10,065 nt of DNA from Pseudomonadota bacterium (lineage in GTDB: Bacteria > Desulfobacterota > Desulfovibrionia > Desulfovibrionales > Desulfovibrionaceae). The translations under genes were made by a program, and so were the position numbers. Below the pieces are notes generated by a model, which ran no database searches, was not told the origin of the DNA, and saw nothing but the letters and a program-made list of their open reading frames with translations. Positions 1 to 10,020 of the stretch are shown one piece after another; the stretch's first letter is position 1; each line of letters opens with the position of its first letter. The stretch covers positions 1-10,065 of the forward strand of contig JAEXTU010000038.1 in assembly GCA_023453335.1 (NCBI GenBank). Reading direction: 5' to 3'.

Positions 1-21
1 GGGTGGGGTTCGGGGCGGGGG

Positions 22-2481
<2,460 letters not shown>

Positions 2482-2483
2482 GT

Positions 2484-2490
2484 GCCTTCC
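2484..2490 (-). promoter_or_regulatory. gyrA ribosome binding site
   Basis: Read on the minus strand, AGGAAGG precedes the chosen gyrA ATG with a 3-base gap (CAC). The spacing is short, but this is the only purine-rich stretch near the start. It decides for the ATG at 2481 over the upstream in-frame TTG at 2511, which lies within a palindrome. Confidence 0.65.
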
Positions 2491-2506
2491 TAAGCTAATC
2501 GGGATT

Positions 2507-2529
2507 CCCAAGGGCCGATGGCCCTTGGG
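2507..2529 (-). repeat. 10-bp inverted repeat (hairpin) between gyrB and gyrA
   Basis: The arms CCCAAGGGCC (2507-2516) and GGCCCTTGGG (2520-2529) are perfect inverted complements around a 3-base loop. On the gyrB-gyrA transcript this is a very stable hairpin about 25 bases before the gyrA start. No U-run follows, so it does not look like an intrinsic terminator. It is flanked upstream in the transcript by GCCTCCGGCGGCC. This block resembles, from memory, dispersed GC-rich intergenic hairpins of Desulfovibrio-type genomes; that link is inference. It might adjust gyrA output relative to gyrB or protect the gyrB 3' end. Confidence 0.7.
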
Positions 2530-2604
2530 CCGCCGGAGGCCAAGGAGCCTCCCGCGCCAATGCCGCGCCGCGGCTTTGCCCGGCCCGGCGCGCCGCCGCT
2601 CTGG

Positions 2605-5039
<2,435 letters not shown>

Positions 5040-5043
<4 letters not shown>

Positions 5044-5060
5044 ATGGCTTCGTCTTCCTC
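5040..5060 (-). promoter_or_regulatory. dnaN-gyrB ATGA overlap (translational coupling site)
   Basis: The dnaN stop TGA (5042-5040) and the gyrB start ATG (5043-5041) share bases as ATGA. The nearest Shine-Dalgarno-like stretch for gyrB is GAGGAAGA, about 11 bases before the ATG and inside the codons for the acidic clamp tail. Its spacing is poor for independent initiation. Termination-reinitiation coupling of clamp and gyrase B is therefore likely (inference). Confidence 0.75.
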
Positions 5061-6200
5061 GTTGTAGTAGGTCTCTTCGGTGATCTTCATGGGCATGATG
5101 ATCACCAGGTAATCCAGGTCGTCGGCGCCCTCTATGCCGCAGGGGCCCTCGGCGCCGGTGAACTTGAAGGTCAGCTTCTCGGACGAGAAGTGGTTGAGTA
5201 TCTCGATGAGGTTGCGGGTGGGGAAGGCGATGCGCTTCACGTCGCCGGTGAACTGCACCTCCAGGGTTTCGTTGGCCTTGCCCACGTCCTGGCCCTGGCT
5301 GGAGAGGGCCATCTCGCCGCCGTTCAGGTCCAGGTACACACAGCGGTTGGACTCGGTGTTGAAGATGGCGATGCGCTCCAGGGCGTCCATGAGCTCCAGG
5401 CGGTCCACGGCCAGGGTGGCCGAGGCCTCGCGCAGCACCTTGCCCAGGAAGGTGGTGTAGTCCGGGTACTGGGCGGTGTTGAGCGGCAGGCTGAAGGTCT
5501 CCTTCTTGTCCGCGGTGCGGAAGAACAGACGCTTGGCCGCGGTGTTCAGTTCGATCTCGTCCGCGGCCAGCCACTTCTTGAGTTCGGCCAGGTAGCGGCG
5601 CTGGATGAGCATGCCGCCGTCCGGCACCAGGGCCTTCAGGTCCTCGTGCAGGAAGCGGTACATGGCGAACTGGTGGCCGTTCAGGCCGCAGACCTCCAGG
5701 TGTTCGCCGCTGCGGGACCTGCTCAGGAACAGGCAGGAGATGGCCTCGGCATCCTCCTCGCCCAGGCAGTAGGCGATCTTGTCGATGAGATCGGACAGGA
5801 AGTCGCCGGACCAAAACACGGTGTTCTCTTCCGGGAATTCGGCGAAGTCCTGGAACCAACTCTTCTCGTTGGTGGGCAGCTTGTAGCGCCGGCTGCCCTG
5901 TTCGATGGACAGGTGCTGCCCGTCCTCCTCGGCCTTCAGGGTGATCTGGCCGGCCGGGAGCTTGCGGATCAGGTCATAGAAGGAACGACCCTGCACGCCC
6001 ACCAGGCCCTCCTCCACGATCTCCGCGGGGTAGGAGCCGGAGAACTCCAGGTTGGAGTCCGTGGACATGACCTTGAGGCTCCCGTCCTGGACCTTGAGCC
6101 AGATGGTGCGCAAAAAGGCGGCCCCGGTCTTGGCCGGGATGATGCTGGCCGACTTCTGCAGGCCCTCGATGATGTCGTCCCGGAAAAGTTTGAGCAGCAT
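5040..6200 (-). CDS. dnaN: DNA polymerase III beta sliding clamp (386 aa)
   Basis: This is the ring-forming processivity clamp that tethers the replicative polymerase and serves as a docking hub for repair and initiation proteins. It has the three-domain clamp fold. Recognisable stretches include the N-terminal STDSNLEFSG (46-55), LPLNTAQYPDY (238-248), RIAIFNTESNRCVYLDL and the C-terminal motif YLVIIMPMKI ending at residue 373, equivalent to the MPMRL end of the E. coli clamp. A 13-residue acidic tail continues beyond that motif (TEETYYNEEDEAI). The ATG at 6200 is supported by AAGGAGA six bases upstream. dnaN follows dnaA after 158 bases and overlaps gyrB by four. No recF lies between dnaN and gyrB. 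The sequence is diverged from E. coli but unmistakable in motif and context. Confidence 0.97.
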
Positions 6201-6206
6201 CTACAC

Positions 6207-6213
6207 TCTCCTT
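6207..6213 (-). promoter_or_regulatory. dnaN ribosome binding site
   Basis: Read on the minus strand, AAGGAGA stands six bases before the dnaN ATG at 6200. Strength and spacing are both good, which fixes the dnaN start. Confidence 0.85.
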
Positions 6214-6332
6214 GTTTTCTCTGAGCATGAAAAGCTGGCAGCACTCGTAGGTGTGTCGCTTTTGTTCCCTTTGAGTCCAACGTGCAGAAATATCTTATTT
6301 AATACCTGTGCCTGGACGGTTCGCTGCCTGCT

Positions 6333-6352
6333 CCCGGAAGCATGCTTCCGGG
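6333..6352. repeat. Perfect 20-bp palindrome just downstream of dnaA
   Basis: CCCGGAAGCATGCTTCCGGG is its own reverse complement. It begins seven bases after the dnaA stop and can form an 8-bp stem with a CATG tetraloop in the dnaA transcript. No U-run follows on the minus strand, so it is not a classical intrinsic terminator. It could stabilise the dnaA 3' end, weaken readthrough into dnaN, or bind a dimeric protein as DNA (inference). Confidence 0.8.
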
Positions 6353-6358
6353 TTAGGG

Positions 6359-7678
6359 TCAGGCGGTTTCCGTCCCGGTCTGACATTTTTTCTTCAGGAT
6401 GGTGACAAGCTTTTTCACCTCGGGGTTGTCCTTCTGGAGCTGGCCGATCTTCTTGACCGCATAGAGGGCCGTGGAGTGGTCCCGGTTGCCGAACAGCCGG
6501 CCCAGCACCGGGAAGGAGGAGCCCATGAGGTCGCGGATGAGGAACATGGCCAGCTGCCGGGCGCGCACTATCCGGTGATGGCGCTTGGTGCCGGTCACGT
6601 CCTTCACTTCCACCTCGAAATGGCGGGCCACGGTATCGATGACCGCCTCGGGGGTCACGTTCTGGGCCGGGGGCGAGGCGCTCTGGCTGAGGATCTGCGA
6701 GAAGTCGCGGTCGGTGAAGTCCTTGTGCACAAACTCCTTAAAAGCGTAGAATTTCAGGAGTATCCCCTGCAGGAAGCGCAGGTCCGCAAAGGTCTGGGCC
6801 AGGGTGAGCATCTGCTCCTTGGTGAGCGGCAGCTTCTTGGCCTTGCACTGCTTCTCGATGTACCGGATGCGGATGTCCAGGTCCGGCTCCTTGAGATTGA
6901 CGATGAGCCCCCATTCCAGCCGGGACTTGAGCTTGGGGTCCAGGAAATCGTAGCTGGGCAGGCGGTCCGGGCAGGAGAAGATCATCTGCTGCTTGTTGTC
7001 GTAGAAGAAATTGAACAGGTTGATGAGCTCGGTCTGGAACTGCTTGTAGCGCTTGAGCAGGTGGAACTCGTCCACCAGGAGGTATTTGTAGCGGCACAGG
7101 TGGTTGCGCGCCGCGAACGCGTCGTTCTTGAAAGTGACCTGGTAGAGGTTGAAGATGTCCTCGATGGTCCCGTAGAACACCGAATCCTGGCTGTGCCGCT
7201 TGCTGATCTCGTTGGCGATGGACTTGAGCAGGTGGGTCTTGCCCGAGCCCGGACCGCCGCAGATGATGAAGGGGTTGAAGATGACCTCGGGATTCTTGGC
7301 CACCTCCTTGGCGGTGGCCAGGGGGAAGTAGTTCTTCTTGTTGGACAGGAAGTTGTCAAAGGTGAACTGGTGGCCGAAGGGGAAGTCGATGGTCTTGTCC
7401 GAGACCCCGGGGCCGCGGCCGTCGTCGCTGCCCGGGTTGCCGGGCACGGGGCTCACGTAGCGCACGGTGTGGCCGGGGCCCAGGAACAGGTGCAACTGCT
7501 CCTCGAACCGGTCCTGCACCGAGCGGGAGAACCATTCGGCAAAGAAGGTGTGGGGGAAATGGACGTGCAGGCACTTGCCGTCCTCGCCCATCTCGATGCG
7601 CAAGGGGTCGAACCAGCGCTTGAGGTCGCCTTCGGACTGGCTCTGGACGAGGTGTTGGCGCAGGGTTTCCTTGAGCAC
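6359..7678 (-). CDS. dnaA: Chromosomal replication initiator DnaA, divergent form (439 aa)
   Basis: This is an AAA+ replication initiator that binds DnaA boxes and melts the origin. Domain I covers about 1-70 (WFDPLRIE, TFFAEWF), followed by a short linker at 75-95. The AAA+ core has Walker A GGPGSGKTH (141-149), Walker B LLVDE (200-204) and the arginine finger R253 in SRLEWGL. Sensor II is near R301. Domain IV contains the DnaA signature TKRHHRIVRARQLAMFLIRD and the box-reading GNRDHST (397-403). It departs from typical DnaA: Walker B reads VDEFHLL rather than IDDIQFL, Walker A has GSGKTH rather than GLGKTH, and sensor I is FSCPDRLP. The start is uncertain. No ATG exists, so I take the GTG at 7678 because domain I begins there (LKETLRQHL). 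It lacks a visible Shine-Dalgarno sequence. The in-frame TTG at 7789 would lie at the predicted transcription start, so it is unlikely. Confidence 0.93.
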   Translation of the reverse strand: MLKETLRQHLVQSQSEGDLKRWFDPLRIEMGEDGKCLHVHFPHTFFAEWFSRSVQDRFEEQLHLFLGPGHTVRYVSPVPGNPGSDDGRGPGVSDKTIDFPFGHQFTFDNFLSNKKNYFPLATAKEVAKNPEVIFNPFIICGGPGSGKTHLLKSIANEISKRHSQDSVFYGTIEDIFNLYQVTFKNDAFAARNHLCRYKYLLVDEFHLLKRYKQFQTELINLFNFFYDNKQQMIFSCPDRLPSYDFLDPKLKSRLEWGLIVNLKEPDLDIRIRYIEKQCKAKKLPLTKEQMLTLAQTFADLRFLQGILLKFYAFKEFVHKDFTDRDFSQILSQSASPPAQNVTPEAVIDTVARHFEVEVKDVTGTKRHHRIVRARQLAMFLIRDLMGSSFPVLGRLFGNRDHSTALYAVKKIGQLQKDNPEVKKLVTILKKKCQTGTETA

Positions 7679-7711
7679 GGGGTGCCGCAGGCGGCGGCCG
7701 GGTTGGAGGGT

Positions 7712-7720
7712 TGTGGATAT
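7712..7720 (-). promoter_or_regulatory. DnaA box, 8 of 9 match, in the dnaA leader
   Basis: On the minus strand this reads ATATCCACA, differing from the consensus TTATCCACA only at the first base. It lies 33 bases before the chosen dnaA start and downstream of the predicted promoter. A 7-of-9 match (TATTCCACA) sits in the same orientation at 7744-7752, 32 bp or about three helical turns away. Autoregulation of dnaA through leader boxes is known in other bacteria; here it is inference. A single strong box is too few to call oriC. Confidence 0.55.
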
Positions 7721-7752
7721 CCCTGGGAGGGCTGAAAAAAAGATGTGGAATA

Positions 7753-7771
7753 CGAAGGCGTTATCCCTTCG
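7753..7771. repeat. Short inverted repeat in the dnaA leader
   Basis: CGAAGG (7753-7758) and CCTTCG (7766-7771) can pair around a 7-base loop in the predicted dnaA leader. A competing pairing, AGGCG with CGCCT, overlaps it. The arms are short and could be chance. I note them because they fall between the predicted promoter and the DnaA box. Confidence 0.3.
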
Positions 7772-7796
7772 CCTCCCGCCCGTCCCCAATCCGTTT

Positions 7797-7825
7797 TTTA
7801 TACCCTAAAACCGCCCCCAAGCCAA
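7797..7825 (-). promoter_or_regulatory. Putative sigma70 promoter of dnaA
   Basis: On the minus strand, TTGGCT (7825-7820, 4 of 6 matches to TTGACA) is followed after exactly 17 bases by TATAAA (7802-7797, 5 of 6 matches to TATAAT). Transcription would start near 7790, giving a leader of about 110 bases to the GTG at 7678. This is the best promoter-like match in the divergent region. It was found by eye, not by scoring. Confidence 0.5.
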
Positions 7826-7894
7826 GCCTAGAAGTGCCCCGAAAACCCTTGCCTTCGCCTTGGAATTGGGCCAGCATTGCCGGCCATATCACGC

Positions 7895-7900
7895 AAGGAG
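7895..7900 (+). promoter_or_regulatory. Ribosome binding site of the COG1900 gene
   Basis: AAGGAG lies six bases before the ATG at 7907. It selects this start over the in-frame ATT start at 7877 that would add ten residues (MPAISRKEPF) and place this site inside the coding region. Confidence 0.85.
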
Positions 7901-7906
7901 CCTTTC

Positions 7907-9082
7907 ATGTCCAGGGATCATTCGGTGGTCAAGACCATCGCTGACATCAACAAGCGCATCAAGAGCGGCAAGGCCGTGGTGGTCAATGCCGAGGAGATGG
8001 TCGAGATCGTGCGCCGCGAGGGCAAGGCCAAGGCCGCCAAAGAGGTGGACGTGGTCACCACCGGCACCTTCTCCACCATGTGCTCCTCGGGCATCCTTTT
8101 CAACATAGGGCAGCCGGCGAGGCCCCTCATCAAGGTGTCCCGGATGTGGCTCAACGGCGTGCCGGCCTATGCCGGCTTGGCCGCGGTGGACGCCTACCTG
8201 GGCGCCACCGAGCCCACCGAGGACGACCCCCTCAACAAGGTCTACCCCGGCCAGTTCAAGTACGGCGGCGGCCACGTCATCGAGGACCTGGTGCGGGGCA
8301 AGGTGGTGCACCTCACCTGCAAGGCCTACGGCACCGACTGCTACCCGCGCAAGGAGCTGGACCGGGACATCACCCTGGCCGACCTGCCCTACGCGCACCT
8401 GTTCAACCCGCGCAACTGCAACCAGAACTACAACTGCGCGGTGAACCTCACCAGCCGCATCATCTACACCTACATGGGGCCGCTCAAGCCCGACGCGCGC
8501 AACGCCAACTACGCCACCGCGGGCCAGCTCTCCCCCCTGTTCAACGACCCGTACCTGCGCACCATCGGCCTGGGCACCCGCATCTTCCTGGGCGGCGGGG
8601 TGGGCTACGTCATCGGCGCGGGCACCCAGCACAACCCGAAGCCCCCCCGCACCGACCGCGGCCTGCCCGAGACCCCCGCGGGCACCCTCATGGTCAAGGG
8701 CGACCTCAAGAAGATGGACGCCCGCTACCTGCGCGGGGTGAGCATCACCGGCTACGGCTGCTCCCTGGCCGTGGGCGTGGGCATCCCCATCCCCATTCTC
8801 AACGAGGACATGGCCCATTTCACCGGGGTCAGCGACGAGGACATCATGGTCCCGGTCAAGGACTACGGCCACGACTATCCGGGCGGCGTGCCCAAGGTCC
8901 TGCGCCACGTGTCCTTTGCCGAGCTCAAGCGCGGCGAGTTCGAGCTGCACGGCAAGAAGGTCCCGGCCGTGCCGGTCACCAGCTACAGCCGCTCCCTGGA
9001 GATCGCCGACACCCTCAAGGACTGGATCAAGCGCGGCGAGTTCACCCTGACCGAACCCGTGGAGCCCATTCCCTCCGAGTAG
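7907..9082 (+). CDS. Homocysteine biosynthesis protein, COG1900/DUF39 family (391 aa)
   Basis: The family is genetically linked, in Methanosarcina and Desulfovibrio, to making homocysteine from aspartate semialdehyde and sulfide, bypassing the usual O-acyl-homoserine route. Chemistry is not fully settled and it usually works with a ferredoxin/NIL-domain partner, not seen here. The protein is cytosolic with no signal peptide or membrane segment. It has glycine-rich blocks (YGGGHVIEDL, FLGGGVGYVIGAGTQHNP, SITGYGCSLAVGVGIPIPILNED). Candidate conserved cysteines are C59 (FSTMCSSG) and C138 (LTCKAYGTDC, also C145). A second cluster, C171 and C177, lies in NPRNCNQNYNCAVN. Which are catalytic is recalled or inferred, not shown by the sequence. 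The length fits a stand-alone DUF39 protein without an appended ferredoxin domain. It is followed after 25 bases by a LarE-like gene, probably in one operon. Family assignment is firm, exact role moderately so. Confidence 0.88.
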   Translation: MSRDHSVVKTIADINKRIKSGKAVVVNAEEMVEIVRREGKAKAAKEVDVVTTGTFSTMCSSGILFNIGQPARPLIKVSRMWLNGVPAYAGLAAVDAYLGATEPTEDDPLNKVYPGQFKYGGGHVIEDLVRGKVVHLTCKAYGTDCYPRKELDRDITLADLPYAHLFNPRNCNQNYNCAVNLTSRIIYTYMGPLKPDARNANYATAGQLSPLFNDPYLRTIGLGTRIFLGGGVGYVIGAGTQHNPKPPRTDRGLPETPAGTLMVKGDLKKMDARYLRGVSITGYGCSLAVGVGIPIPILNEDMAHFTGVSDEDIMVPVKDYGHDYPGGVPKVLRHVSFAELKRGEFELHGKKVPAVPVTSYSRSLEIADTLKDWIKRGEFTLTEPVEPIPSE

Positions 9083-9093
9083 CGGAGCAGCCC

Positions 9094-9098
9094 AGGAG
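9094..9098 (+). promoter_or_regulatory. larE-like gene ribosome binding site
   Basis: AGGAG stands nine bases before the ATG at 9108, within the 25-base gap after the COG1900 stop. It supports this start and an operon arrangement. Confidence 0.75.
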
Positions 9099-9107
9099 CG
9101 GTACCCC

Positions 9108-9908
9108 ATGCCCACCCCGGAACAGACCCGCCTCCTGGAGGCGCTCCAGGCGCGCCTGCGCGAGCTGGCCCCGGCCCTGCTCGCCGTGTCCGGCGGCCTG
9201 GACAGCCGGCTGCTGGCCTTCCTGGCCCGCACCTGGGGCCTGGATATCGAGGGCGTCCTGTTCCAGGGGCCCCACCTGCCCATCACCGACACCGCCCAGG
9301 CCACCCTGTGGCTGGATCGCCTGGGCATGCCCTTCACCACCCTGGACACCGAGGTCATGGACCTCCCCGGGGTGGGCGACAACTCCCGGGAGCGCTGCTA
9401 CTTCTGCAAGCAGGAGATGTTCAGCCAGGCCAAGGAACTGGCGGGCGGCCGCACCCTGGTGGACGGCACCAACGCCGACGACGCCACCTCCTACCGCCCC
9501 GGGATCAAGGCCCTCAAGGAGCTGGGCGTGCGCAGCCCCTACGCCGAGCTGGGCATCAGCAAGGACCAGATCCGCGACCTGGCCGCGGCCGTGGGCCTGG
9601 ACAGCCCGGCCCAGCCCTCCCGCGCCTGCCTGCTCACCCGCTTCGACTACGGCCTGGCCCCGGACGAGGACATCCTGGAGCGCCTGGCCCTGGCCGAGGA
9701 CCAGCTGGCCGCCCTGGGCTTCGAGTATTTCCGCCTGCGCGTGCCCTGCCCGGACACCTATACCCTGCAGATTGAGATCCGGGAGCGGCCCTACTTCGAC
9801 CACCACCAGCAGGAAATCCACACCATCCTCACCCACTTCGGGTTCAGCCCCTACACCGTGCTCTGGTCCGAGAACGTCTCGGGCCTGTACGACGAAAAAA
9901 AGGCATAG
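9108..9908 (+). CDS. larE: LarE/TIGR00268-family ATP-dependent sulfur transferase (266 aa)
   Basis: This is a PP-loop pyrophosphatase-fold enzyme. LarE adenylates a carboxylated nicotinate dinucleotide and inserts sulfur during synthesis of the nickel-pincer cofactor of lactate racemase. The PP-loop is SGGLDS (28-33). Other family motifs are RCYFCK (96-101), VDGTNADD (118-125), YRPGIKALKELGVRSPYAELGISK and PSRACLLTRFDYG around C174. C97, C100 and C174 form a CxxC-plus-C set. In the family a lone equivalent of C174 acts as a sacrificial sulfur donor, while three-cysteine versions are reported to bind an [4Fe-4S] cluster, so a catalytic mode is plausible here (inference). The C-terminal stretch usually resembling RVRHHGD reads RVPCPDTYTLQIEI. 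No larA, larB or larC is in the window, and the upstream neighbour makes homocysteine, so the substrate may differ from that of LarE. The gene is intact. Family is certain, function less so. Confidence 0.85.
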   Translation: MPTPEQTRLLEALQARLRELAPALLAVSGGLDSRLLAFLARTWGLDIEGVLFQGPHLPITDTAQATLWLDRLGMPFTTLDTEVMDLPGVGDNSRERCYFCKQEMFSQAKELAGGRTLVDGTNADDATSYRPGIKALKELGVRSPYAELGISKDQIRDLAAAVGLDSPAQPSRACLLTRFDYGLAPDEDILERLALAEDQLAALGFEYFRLRVPCPDTYTLQIEIRERPYFDHHQQEIHTILTHFGFSPYTVLWSENVSGLYDEKKA

Positions 9909-9922
9909 CGGGCCAGGAAGCG

Positions 9923-9945
9923 GGTGGTTCGCGAACCGCCCCTAC
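9923..9945. repeat. REP-like palindromic repeat, copy 1
   Basis: GGTGGTTCG (9923-9931) and CGAACCGCC (9932-9940) are near-perfect inverted arms with one G-T pair, followed by CCTAC. It shares its layout with copy 2, 75 bases downstream in the same orientation (palindrome, CCCCTAC, then A-rich bases). It lies about 15 bases after the larE stop. It resembles widespread GGGCGATTC-type intergenic repeats, whose translations give motifs such as VGAIHESP or NRPY in spurious small proteins. Confidence 0.75.
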
Positions 9946-9957
9946 CAAAAGGGCCTT

Positions 9958-9971
9958 GCCCCCCGGGGGGC
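9958..9971. repeat. GC palindrome between the REP-like copies
   Basis: GCCCCCCGGGGGGC is a perfect 14-bp palindrome lying between the two REP-like repeats. It may be part of a composite repeat unit. No U-run follows. Confidence 0.5.
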
Positions 9972-9996
9972 GTTCAGAAGCAGAAGGCAAAAGGCA

Positions 9997-10020
9997 GGGC
10001 GATTCGTGAATCGCCCCTAC
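9997..10020. repeat. REP-like palindromic repeat, copy 2
   Basis: GGGCGATTC (9997-10005) and GAATCGCCC (10008-10016) are perfect arms around GT, followed by CTAC. It is a direct repeat of copy 1: about 20 of 24 bases match across 9922-9945 and 9997-10020. On the minus strand the sequence reads as part of VGAIHESP, which explains an apparent 63-residue frame at 9844-10035 as repeat-derived, not a gene. Confidence 0.8.

Larger units (their letters stand above)
2482..2604. other. gyrB-gyrA intergenic region
   Basis: These 123 bases between the gyrB stop and the gyrA start contain the 10-bp hairpin, a 13-bp GC palindrome (GCCGCG-C-CGCGGC, 2562-2574) and otherwise very GC-rich sequence. I see no convincing gyrA promoter, no small gene with its own ribosome binding site and no U-tract terminator. 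Cotranscription of gyrB and gyrA is the simplest reading. Confidence 0.6.
6201..6358. other. dnaA-dnaN intergenic region
   Basis: These 158 bases hold the dnaN ribosome binding site, a locally AT-rich stretch at about 6287-6306 (unusual in this GC-rich window) and a perfect palindrome next to the dnaA stop. The AT-rich part could supply a dnaN promoter or an unwinding element, but I find no convincing -35/-10 pair and no DnaA box (TTATNCACA or its complement), so I do not call an origin here. A short open frame across it has no ribosome binding site and is not called. Confidence 0.55.
7679..7906. other. Divergent dnaA / COG1900 intergenic region
   Basis: These 228 bases separate two divergently read genes. 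The dnaA side contains a promoter-like pair, two DnaA-box matches and a weak hairpin. The side facing the plus-strand gene holds a good ribosome binding site (7895-7900), but I found no convincing promoter there and no recognisable SAM or SAH riboswitch, although a sulfur amino-acid gene follows. A sigma54 match near 7868-7882 fails on spacing. Confidence 0.5.

Noticed and set aside
2507..2529. Intrinsic terminator between gyrB and gyrA
   Set aside because: The hairpin is strong but no U-run follows on the transcript strand.
5044..5859. N-terminal extension of gyrB of 272 residues
   Set aside because: It is the dnaN coding region read in another frame. GyrB begins at the ATGA overlap at 5043.
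6201..6386. 61-residue minus-strand frame across the dnaA-dnaN gap
   Set aside because: It overlaps the dnaA end and a palindrome, has no ribosome binding site and no resemblance to a known small protein.
7679..7789. 37-residue N-terminal extension of DnaA from a TTG at 7789
   Set aside because: The TTG falls at the predicted transcription start, the extension would run through a DnaA-box region and a hairpin, and it does not resemble domain I.
7860..7890. Sigma54 promoter upstream of the COG1900 gene (GG ... TTGCC)
   Set aside because: The distance between the GG and GC elements is one to two bases too short, and it lies too close to the ribosome binding site.
7803..7906. SAM- or SAH-responsive riboswitch upstream of the homocysteine gene
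   Set aside because: I looked because of the gene's role but could not recognise conserved core elements; the leader is short and mostly unstructured by eye.
7889..9382. 497-residue minus-strand open frame opposite the COG1900 and larE genes
   Set aside because: It spans two clear plus-strand genes and their gap, has shadow-like composition and no domain.
9923..10020. CRISPR array
   Set aside because: Only two imperfect copies, each a self-palindrome, with a gap that does not behave like a spacer; they fit REP-like elements.
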